A stretch of 64,000 nt of DNA from Acidobacteriota bacterium (GTDB lineage Bacteria; Acidobacteriota; Thermoanaerobaculia; Multivoradales; J023): NCBI GenBank assembly GCA_029263395.1, contig JAJCXO010000067.1:1-64000 (forward strand), read 5' to 3'. This document shows, one piece after another, positions 57,756-64,000 of this stretch; positions within the stretch are counted from its first letter, which is position 1; every line of letters starts with the position of its first letter. Under the pieces are notes generated by a model. The model was not told the origin of the DNA and made no database searches. It saw only the letters and a program-made list of their open reading frames with translations. The position numbers and the translations under genes were made by a program.

Positions 57756-59441
57756 CTACCAAGGCCTTCTGATGTCACTCGTCCCGCTATCTTTGCCTGA
57801 AGCCTTATCCCGCCGTGCCTGCCAGACGGTCCCCTGATAGCTCTTCCCGAGTCGCTCGACCACAACCCCTCGTACGCTCCGGCCAGCATACCGACGTAAG
57901 ATCATGCCGAGAGGCTGTGCCCCCGGTGGACGATCCCCGCGCCACCGTGGATCCAACGCCACCAGCCCCGACCGTAACCGACGATATCGACCGCTAGACG
58001 CGGTTGCTGCCAGCCGATCGAGGATCTGGCGGGCGCTGGCCGAACCACCGAGATCGGCGAGCAACGCTTCGAGCCCAAGCACAAGATCGGCGACGGCGGT
58101 TGCCCGCGGGACGGTCGACGGGTTCTCGACCCCGCCGCCATCGGACGCCGCCGCCTCGCCGGCCGCTGGCTCCACCGGTCGCCAGGCCCGCAACAGCACC
58201 CCATCGGCGTCATACATGCGGACCTCGGCCCCCGCCAAGCAGGTTACGACCGGGTCGACGCTGGAAGTCTCCGGCGACGATGAGGGATGGCTGCCGGGAC
58301 GCTCGGCCCCATCACCTTCGTCGACGGTTCGACCCAGATCCAACGGACTGGCGATCTTGCCACGATGCGGACAGTGGACACAGGCCGCCCCATCGAGGTG
58401 TTGGGCGATGGTGGCGCAGGTTGGATGGGGTGCCCCCAACGCCTGATCGAGCGCGTCGTCGGTGAGGGCCCGGGTGGTACCGGGGTGACCTTGGGAATTC
58501 CAATGCGCCAAGGCGCGGCCATCCGCCTCCGGCACCGCCGATCGACCCACCACGCCGAGCACAGCGTGCCACACCTTGGCCGGCAGCACCGCCCGCCGCT
58601 CGTAACCCTGCCGCAACCAGCCACAGCCTTCGAATATTGCCTCGAAGTTGGCGGGTGGGGCCGCCACCCTGGTGCGGGCGGTGATTGCCCGCCTGGGTAA
58701 CCGCAGCGGTGCCGTGGGTGGTGCCGGCAGCTGCGCAAAATCCTCAGGATGGTACCGCCGGTCCTCCCCCGGCAGTGGGAAACGGTCGACTGTGACCAAC
58801 ACCGGAGGTCGGCGCTGGCGGCCCGCCCCAAACTGATGATCGAGGGTGCCCGGCAGCCGCAGGTGCTGTGCCAAATCAACCTCCGGATCCAACTGCCAGC
58901 CACGATCCGCCGCCGCTGTCACCACCGCGGAACGCAACCGACTCAGAACCTCCGTTGCCGTCGCCCGATCGTCCGCCGTCGTCAGCTCCCACGGTTGACG
59001 CAACAGCCAGTAGACATCACAACCGCTGGCATGGGACACCACCACCGACGGCGGCAACGGCACCGCCGACAACAACCCCAACGCCGCCACCCGATCTGGT
59101 GGCAAATCCGCTTCCCCCGCCGACGCCACCGTCAGCTCCACCCACAGCGCCGGCAACGCCAACACCGCCGAGGCGGCTCCCGGCACGGTGGTCAATTTCA
59201 CCCGTGCCCGTCGGCTGCGCGCCAAGGCCAACGCGTCTTTGGATTCCTGGATCGCCGGTGCCAGGAACACATCGTTGGTCTTGCGTCCTCGGAATCCGCG
59301 CCGCGCAATCGTCTCTAATGTGTGGACCCAGGCGTACCGCCAAACACCGGCGCGGGTCGAGCGCAGACCCAGCACCCAGCGCCCCATTGCAGGGATTTGT
59401 GGATACATCGTTTGTAAAAATTCCATCGTTGACACTGCCAT
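57756..59441 (-). CDS. Primase-polymerase-like replication protein of a mobile element
   Basis: 561 residues from ATG 59441 (AAGGAG upstream). Residues ~85-225 have the look of an AEP/RepB-like prim-pol domain: ALWVELTVASAGEADLPPD, PPSVVVSHASGCDVYWLLRQ and DLAQHLRLPGTLDHQF. A Cys-rich stretch CATIAQHLDGAACVHCPHRG (~365-385) may bind zinc. The C-terminal ~130 residues contain a winged-helix-like part (LGLEALLADLGGSASARQIL). Such proteins start replication on plasmids and integrated elements. It is the last gene of a four-gene minus-strand cassette. No helicase domain was seen, and the assignment rests on pattern memory. Confidence 0.55.
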   Translation of the reverse strand: MAVSTMEFLQTMYPQIPAMGRWVLGLRSTRAGVWRYAWVHTLETIARRGFRGRKTNDVFLAPAIQESKDALALARSRRARVKLTTVPGAASAVLALPALWVELTVASAGEADLPPDRVAALGLLSAVPLPPSVVVSHASGCDVYWLLRQPWELTTADDRATATEVLSRLRSAVVTAAADRGWQLDPEVDLAQHLRLPGTLDHQFGAGRQRRPPVLVTVDRFPLPGEDRRYHPEDFAQLPAPPTAPLRLPRRAITARTRVAAPPANFEAIFEGCGWLRQGYERRAVLPAKVWHAVLGVVGRSAVPEADGRALAHWNSQGHPGTTRALTDDALDQALGAPHPTCATIAQHLDGAACVHCPHRGKIASPLDLGRTVDEGDGAERPGSHPSSSPETSSVDPVVTCLAGAEVRMYDADGVLLRAWRPVEPAAGEAAASDGGGVENPSTVPRATAVADLVLGLEALLADLGGSASARQILDRLAATASSGRYRRLRSGLVALDPRWRGDRPPGAQPLGMILRRYAGRSVRGVVVERLGKSYQGTVWQARRDKASGKDSGTSDIRRPW

Positions 59442-59515
59442 CACAAGCTCCTTTCCGGTCCGGATCTAAAACGAACATAGGGACAGAAAACCCCTCGATT
59501 CCTCCCACAAAACAA

Positions 59516-59543
59516 GGGCGGTCGACGCCATCGCCGACCGCCC
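59516..59543 (-). terminator. Intrinsic terminator inside the cassette (minus strand)
   Basis: GGGCGGTCG (59516-59524) and CGACCGCCC (59535-59543) form a 9-bp GC stem with a 10-base loop. Read on the minus strand it is followed by TTGTTTTGT, a T-rich tract. It would reduce transcription from the Gly/Ser-tail gene into the primase gene. A second hairpin lies just before it. Confidence 0.7.
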
Positions 59544-59549
59544 CCCTCA

Positions 59550-59570
59550 GGCGCGGCCTGGAGCCGCGCC
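59550..59570. other. GC hairpin
   Basis: GGCGCGGC (59550-59557) and GCCGCGCC (59563-59570) form a perfect 8-bp stem with a 5-base loop, 18 bp after the stop of the gene at 59588 and next to the terminator. Confidence 0.7.
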
Positions 59571-59587
59571 TTCAACAACCGGTCAGA

Positions 59588-60631
59588 TCAGGCATTGGTG
59601 GCTGTCTGATCACCCTGCCGACCGTCGTTCGGTTCGGCGCCACCTCCTCCCTCACCCGAGTTGCCACCGTCCCCAGAGGATCCGTCGCCCGAAGTGCCAT
59701 CGTCTCCCGAGGTGCTATCGCCCCCAGTGGTGCCACCGTCCCCCGAGGAACCACCGTCCCCCGTGGAACCACCGTCTCCCGAGTTGCCACCGTCTCCCGA
59801 CGTACCATCGTCCCCCGAGGTGCCGTTTCCCGTGGTGCTGCCGTTCCCCGTGGTGCTGCCCTGCCCGGCACCACGACCGTCCCCGGAGGTGGTATCAGTG
59901 GGTGAGCTCGACGTGCGATGCGACGTCGGCCGGATACGATCCGACGCCTCCTCCATGCCGGCGAGGTCGTACAACGCCTCCAGAAAGCGGAACCCTTGAT
60001 AGGTCAGCCGGCCGAGACCATCCAACGACCGACGCTTCCTCACCAACGCGTCGACCGACACGCTGCGCTCCAGTGAGAGCGCCGTGAGGCTTTCACCGAG
60101 GTCTTCGAGATGCGGCTTCAGGCCCCGCGCCAGCGCATCCCGATCGATCGCGACGCCAGGCAGCTTGGCCTCTTGCGCCGCCAGTCTCGGGTCGACCAGC
60201 CAGGCCATCACCCGGGTGCCGACCTGAAGGACCGTCGTCGGATCGGTGGGGATCCGTTGGTCGACGAGCCCAAACAGCTGCACATTGCTACCCAAGCCGT
60301 AGTAGCCCTCGTGCAACGTGCGCGCCGCCAACAAGATCTCGCGGACCTTCTCCGTGCTCCGATCGCGCTGAGTCCGGATTCTGTGGTCGAAGACCAGCTC
60401 ACGCATGTGCAGGTCGTCGGCTGTCACCGTCTGGTTGCGCAGCAGTTCGAGCTCGAGGCCGAGCAACACCTGCACCTGGGTGATGGTGAGATCGGTTGTG
60501 CCCTCGGGTAAAACGTCGGCAAAACGTTCCAGCAAGCCGTCCAGCACTTGCGGATGGCGTGACGTCTCGAGCGCCGCTCCAGCGACCAACAGACATTGTT
60601 TTCGTTGGTCAATAACCATTTTTGATGCCAT
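59588..60631 (-). CDS. Cassette protein with Gly/Ser/Asp-repeat tail (paralogue 1)
   Basis: 347 residues from ATG 60631 (AAGGAG upstream). Residues 1-240 are helical and hydrophilic (LGLELELLRNQTVTADDLHM, LSLERSVSVDALVRKRRSL), without a family I know. Residues ~250-330 are an acidic repeat of the SGDGG/TSGDG kind, as in flexible linkers. The core aligns by eye with the protein at 61411-62235 (GVAIDRDALARGLKPHLEDL against GVALDHELLARSLDDPLADL), so the two are probably divergent paralogues. A binding or scaffold role in the element is possible. Confidence 0.65.
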   Translation of the reverse strand: MASKMVIDQRKQCLLVAGAALETSRHPQVLDGLLERFADVLPEGTTDLTITQVQVLLGLELELLRNQTVTADDLHMRELVFDHRIRTQRDRSTEKVREILLAARTLHEGYYGLGSNVQLFGLVDQRIPTDPTTVLQVGTRVMAWLVDPRLAAQEAKLPGVAIDRDALARGLKPHLEDLGESLTALSLERSVSVDALVRKRRSLDGLGRLTYQGFRFLEALYDLAGMEEASDRIRPTSHRTSSSPTDTTSGDGRGAGQGSTTGNGSTTGNGTSGDDGTSGDGGNSGDGGSTGDGGSSGDGGTTGGDSTSGDDGTSGDGSSGDGGNSGEGGGGAEPNDGRQGDQTATNA

Positions 60632-60702
60632 GGGATACTCCTTGAAATGTTGTTTGAAAGGTTTTAGAAACCACTGTCGCAGACGATGCCAAAGGCACAG
60701 CG

Positions 60703-60996
60703 TCAGTCCATCCACTGACCGATCATCAATTCGTCGATCCGCTCCGCCAAATCAAAATTGGCTTCCCTCAGACCGTCCACTACACCGTCACCGATGCGGA
60801 TCGTGACCCGATCGTCATCGACCAAAATCATCGGCGGCTCACCCATCTTCCAGCCGACCTGCGACACTCGGTTGGCAAACTCCATCGCCTCCAGGTGGTC
60901 CATGAACCGACACTGGCGTTTGATATAACGCTGCCCACGAGTGAGCTTCCATTCCGGGACCAGCGTCATACGGAATTGGGTTCGTTCAGCTTTCAT
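60703..60996 (-). CDS. DCoH/pterin-carbinolamine-dehydratase-like small protein
   Basis: 97 residues from ATG 60996 with AAGGAGAGG upstream. The pattern WKLTRGQRYIKRQCRFMDHL, EAMEFANRVSQVGWKMGEPP, DDDRVTIRIGDGVVDGLREA and NFDLAERIDEL follows the fold of pterin-4a-carbinolamine dehydratase. The catalytic His pair (HHP and TH positions) is replaced by GEPP and GDG, so it is probably not an active dehydratase. DCoH-type proteins also serve as dimerisation factors. Gap of 71 bp to the next gene in the cassette. Confidence 0.55.
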   Translation of the reverse strand: MKAERTQFRMTLVPEWKLTRGQRYIKRQCRFMDHLEAMEFANRVSQVGWKMGEPPMILVDDDRVTIRIGDGVVDGLREANFDLAERIDELMIGQWMD

Positions 60997-61410
60997 AACC
61001 TCTCCTTTTGCCGGCTGACCAACGCAGCCTCCGGCACCATGGACGACGCAACTCCATGCCACGCCTTCCGTTTTTGGGTTGCCGGGCACAGCCCGGCCGT
61101 TGTGATCGGCACCACCGCACACCGCGGTGGGCTCGATCAGGTTTCAGTGGTCTTGTCGCAGCCTCTGTCTTGTTGCAGCCTCGGCCGACCTCGGCCGGGT
61201 GGGTTATCCCTGCTGCCTGGGGATTGGGTTCAAGAACGCCTCGAGAGGTCGGTCGGTCTTTTGGGCTGTGCAGCAGCTCCGGAAACTAGCCGGATCTCTT
61301 GCCAAGCGCCTAAAATCTCCAGATGCCACCGGATACGAGAGGCCAACGGCTGCGAAGCTCAAACACGCTCGCTGCTTGCTCGCTCCACAAGACCTCCCTC
61401 CCCGAGGGGG
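60997..61410. other. Intergenic region within the cassette
   Basis: About 410 bp between the DCoH-like gene and the first cassette gene. Forward frames run through it but have no start site. A C-rich/G-rich inverted stretch (CCCTCCCCGAGGGGG, about 61395-61410) lies at the stop of the gene at 61411. No promoter could be fixed. Confidence 0.45.
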
Positions 61411-62235
61411 TTAGGGGGTGAGGGGTCGGCGCCGCCCGGACGACCGACGGGAGCCGGTGCGTCGAGATCGTCGACGGCGGGTATCCACCGGACTAGCCGC
61501 AGATGCGGGAGTCGACGGCGGATCGTCAGCCTCGGTTGGAGGCGCTGGATAGTGTTCGTGACGCGTCAACTCGCGCACCAGCCGTAGGAACAGCTTCGCC
61601 AAGCCGAGCTGTTGCTCGGTCCGACGCATCAATTCCTGACGTTCGACCAGCGATGACGACGCCCCCGCCCGCGCTCGCGGCAGGCCCTCGAGCGCGGCGG
61701 CAAGATCAGCCAACGGATCGTCGAGAGACCGCGCCAGCAGCTCGTGATCCAGCGCCACGCCGGCCACCCGCGCCGCCTCGCCAACATAACCCTCCGCTAA
61801 ACCAGCCTGCACCCGATGGCCAAACTGAACCTGCGCCGCCAGCGTCTTGGGCCAAGCTTCACCGCCGAACACCATTTTCTCTCCGCAGGGATCGACAGCC
61901 CGCACCAAGTCTCGGACGCACAACAAACTCTGGCGCAGCGCCTCGGCTCGCCGATCACGCTCCACCCTGGCCTGATTGATCGCTTGCTGGTCGACGACGT
62001 GCTGCGCATCCGCGGCGGCCAACTCGTGTTGAGCCGCGGCGAGCTGCCGTGCCAGGCCCGTCGGCGAGCTCAGCGTGACCAAAACTTGTTGGACGCGGCG
62101 TCCCCGCTCCCCCGCCAGCTCACGTCCGAGTACCCTCGACACTTGCTGGACCTCTCGCCGTCGCGCCGCCACCGTCTTCAATGGGGCCACCCTTTTCAAC
62201 TGCTGCGTACTTGAACTTTTTGCTCGAGATGCCAT
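61411..62235 (-). CDS. Cassette protein with basic tail (paralogue 2)
   Basis: 274 residues from ATG 62235 (GAAGGAG upstream), first gene of the cassette. Mostly helical, with a coiled-coil-like N-terminal half (LARQLAAAQHELAAADAQHV, RVERDRRAEALRQSLLCVRD) and a basic, Arg/Ser/Pro-rich C-terminus. The region GVALDHELLARSLDDPLADL, with the flanking helices, resembles the protein encoded at 59588-60631; tails differ (basic here, acidic there). No known family. It could be a nucleic-acid-binding partner of the replication protein. Confidence 0.6.
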   Translation of the reverse strand: MASRAKSSSTQQLKRVAPLKTVAARRREVQQVSRVLGRELAGERGRRVQQVLVTLSSPTGLARQLAAAQHELAAADAQHVVDQQAINQARVERDRRAEALRQSLLCVRDLVRAVDPCGEKMVFGGEAWPKTLAAQVQFGHRVQAGLAEGYVGEAARVAGVALDHELLARSLDDPLADLAAALEGLPRARAGASSSLVERQELMRRTEQQLGLAKLFLRLVRELTRHEHYPAPPTEADDPPSTPASAASPVDTRRRRSRRTGSRRSSGRRRPLTP

Positions 62236-62408
62236 GTTCGTCTCCTTCAGAAAGTGAGGTTCCGTTCCGCTCGGTCAACACAGCAACATCGTAAAAGCCA
62301 GATCAAACGAGTTCCAACACCCCCTTAATTTCGTGGAATCACTCCTTTGGAAAGATAACTTGCCTACACAAAGACTCCAGATCCCGCAATCACCCAGATC
62401 ACCCCGCA

Positions 62409-62429
62409 ATTCGCCCAAATCGGTCGAAT
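62409..62429. repeat. 21-bp imperfect palindrome (third copy)
   Basis: ATTCGCCCAAATCGGTCGAA plus a final T. It reads nearly the same on both strands and matches the form ATTCGYCCRAWTYGGRCGAA found at the end of the dispersed repeats at 46670-46690 and 54469-54489. Confidence 0.75.
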
Positions 62430-62472
62430 CCGGCCATATTCTCGGATAAAAGAAATTTCCGATTTTTCCAAG

Positions 62473-62493
62473 ATTCGTCCAAATCGGGAGAAT
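62473..62493. repeat. 21-bp imperfect palindrome (fourth copy)
   Basis: ATTCGTCCAAATCGGGAGAA plus a final T, 64 bp right of the third copy. The two could bind a dimeric protein upstream of the cassette operon, or be remains of REP-like DNA. Confidence 0.75.
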
Positions 62494-62825
62494 CAGACTG
62501 TGTTTTGGGCAAAAATCCCAGTCCGCAGAGCCCACCCAGCCAGGCCGACAGCCCAGCCAGTGGATTGCTTCACCCCTCGGATTAGTCGCTAACGTCGATC
62601 CAGGCGACGGGCGTCGAGGGTATTGGTGCCCATCCACGACCCGTCATGGAGGAGCAGGCGATGTCCCTTTTCGACGGCTCAGCGAGTGCTAGATCTCAGG
62701 CGCGCTCAACTCGAGGGCCGCGCATGGCACACTTCGGAATCTTCCAGGCTGGGCCTATGATCGAGCCAAGTGGCTAAGGTCTGCGACCACCACAAGCCGG
62801 AGCAGCCGCCGGGTCGCTCGAACAC

Positions 62826-64000
62826 TCACTCGACTTGGAGTTTGGCGTGGTTCGGGTTCGGTACACTCTTGGCCAAGCTCGCCGCAACGTGATCCAGCAG
62901 CTCTTCGTTGACCTCACCGCTGAGGCCACCTTCGACCAGCTGGAGCAAAGCCCCTTCCGCCAGCTTGTTGCCCTTGAACTGCTTGATCAGCGAAGCCATC
63001 TGCTTGGCTAAGCTGATCGCCGCCGGCCGTTTACCCTGCGCCAGCAACGAACGCATCAGATCGAGGCTCACCAGCACCACATCTAGCGGATCATCACAGG
63101 TGGTGAATAGCCGCAGGGCCTCCAACAGGTGCGGCTCTGCTTCTGCATACTCCCGCCGATCCACCGCCAGCATGCCTTGCAGCCAGAACAACTTGCCGAG
63201 CACAGCTCCGCCTTGTTGACCGGCAGAAGCGACCGCATCCTGTAGGTATGCCTCTGCCTTATTGAGCTGGCCTAGGTGACGCGAAGCCACCGCGATGCCG
63301 TGGTATGCAGCCAGCCGCCATCGACACATGCCCTCGTCGGTGAGCGGCAGGGTGTCCAAGGCTCGCTCGAAAACCAGCTGCGCCCGCCGATAGCTCCCTT
63401 TCTGAACGAACATATTGCCGCGGTCCACTAGCACCTTGCTGACATCGTGCTCCAGTGCGAGATCCGAATAGATGATCTGCGCCTTCTGCAGCAGTTCGAG
63501 CGCCAGGTCATATTCGCAGTGGTCCTGCAGGACATAAGCCCCCCGCAAAAGCAAAGCCGCCCGCGACGCCTCCAGCTCATGCCGCCGAGCCAGCTCCAAC
63601 CCGAGCCCAATCGCCCGCGCCGCTGGCGTAAACTCACCCAGCAACCGTTTCGCCGAGGCGTACACCCCCAAAGCCAAACATTGCAGCTCGAGCCGTTCGC
63701 GCTGATCCGCCACCACCAGCTCCACAATCTCAGTCGCCACCGCCTCCGCGATCCACGCCGCCGTTTTCGGCCGCTCATACCGCAGCCGATCCAGATAGGC
63801 CAGGTATTGCTGCATGAACTCGAGCGTCTGGTACTTCTGCGTACAGCGCAACCGCTTGCGTTGATCCGAGCGCGACGACCGGGTGAGATCCTCCAACCGC
63901 GCTTTGCGCGGCGGCACCTTCGATCCGATCAACGGTGTGCTGTGCTCCAACTTCCAGGTAGCCTTCGCCAGCGCCTCGAGTGCCGGCTGCTCCGCCGCCT
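62826..64000 (-). CDS. TPR-repeat protein, 5' end outside window
   Basis: The frame stays open to the right edge, and codons before the TTG at 63950 read as ordinary protein (EQPALEALAKATWK), so the start lies beyond the window. The visible ~390 residues are TPR helices (LGVYASAKRLLGEFTPAARA, GSYRRAQLVFERALDTLPLT, LNKAEAYLQDAVASAGQQGG, EYAEAEPHLLEALRLF). TPR proteins of this shape in Acidobacteria are commonly C-terminal parts of regulators, but no enzymatic or DNA-binding domain is seen here. Function unknown. Confidence 0.8.
   Translation of the reverse strand, partial: AAEQPALEALAKATWKLEHSTPLIGSKVPPRKARLEDLTRSSRSDQRKRLRCTQKYQTLEFMQQYLAYLDRLRYERPKTAAWIAEAVATEIVELVVADQRERLELQCLALGVYASAKRLLGEFTPAARAIGLGLELARRHELEASRAALLLRGAYVLQDHCEYDLALELLQKAQIIYSDLALEHDVSKVLVDRGNMFVQKGSYRRAQLVFERALDTLPLTDEGMCRWRLAAYHGIAVASRHLGQLNKAEAYLQDAVASAGQQGGAVLGKLFWLQGMLAVDRREYAEAEPHLLEALRLFTTCDDPLDVVLVSLDLMRSLLAQGKRPAAISLAKQMASLIKQFKGNKLAEGALLQLVEGGLSGEVNEELLDHVAASLAKSVPNPNHAKLQVE

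Larger units (their letters stand above)
62236..62825. other. Intergenic region with 21-bp palindromes
   Basis: About 590 bp. The part 62390-62495 holds two 21-bp imperfect palindromes and a short stretch similar to the right end of repeat copies A and B (ATCACCCAG ... ATTCGCCC), so it is likely a degraded third copy. The rest shows no gene. The cassette promoter should lie near 62240-62340, on the minus strand. Confidence 0.5.

Overview
The window looks like chromosome of a high-GC Acidobacteriota, plausibly of the Thermoanaerobaculia kind. I base this on several gene types together: an orphan MacB/FtsX-type permease of the acidobacterial duplicated (ADOP) form, an ECF sigma factor of the Sig-70_X6 type next to a Ser/Thr kinase with TPRs, several TPR proteins, a secreted Asp-box protein ending in a DGFESGDTSAW-like tail, and the tail of a REP-associated tyrosine transposase (RAYT). 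No rRNA, tRNA or CRISPR array was recognised, and the class-level assignment is inference.

Layout. 1-3.3 kb: RAYT tail, a phased array of small palindromes, a PLP-dependent threonine/serine dehydratase, and a DUF433-exonuclease pair. 3.3-11.2 kb: an efflux operon ordered RND permease, lipoprotein adaptor, RND permease. 11.6-20 kb: secreted and membrane proteins, a receiver-PilZ protein and an orphan ABC-type permease. 20.2-22 kb: an AraC-AlkA/Ogt alkylation-repair operon. 22.2-29 kb: an outer-membrane protein remnant, a large polytopic membrane protein, a zinc-ribbon/TPR protein, and an orphan NRPS-type methyltransferase carrying pieces of an adenylation domain. 29.3-36.2 kb: a winged-helix/ATPase/TPR regulator, a tiny secreted peptide, and the kinase-sigma pair. 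36.4-41.9 kb: a PhzF-led operon of uncharacterised genes, then a hybrid histidine kinase.

Accessory region, 42-62 kb. A two-gene module joins a CHAT-SIR2 protein to an nSTAND ATPase with a transmembrane segment and a YEATS-like tail; the ATPase N-terminus is built from REP-like repeats. A second module holds a C5 DNA methyltransferase convergent with a HEPN-DUF262 pair. Two direct copies of a ~306-bp repeat lie just after the first module and just before the second, bracketing about 7.8 kb with a three-gene secreted cluster and a Ktr potassium transporter. A minus-strand cassette follows (57.8-62.2 kb): a primase-like protein, a DCoH/PCD-like small protein and two apparent paralogues of unknown function; it resembles a mobile element. 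The window ends inside a TPR protein.

Throughout, short tandem duplications of 13-30 bp (often 15 bp) recur in intergenic regions and gene ends, and some are read in frame. The strongest candidates for something undescribed are the CHAT-SIR2/nSTAND-pYEATS module, the four-gene primase cassette, the stand-alone NRPS methyltransferase fragment and the 21-bp-phased palindrome array.
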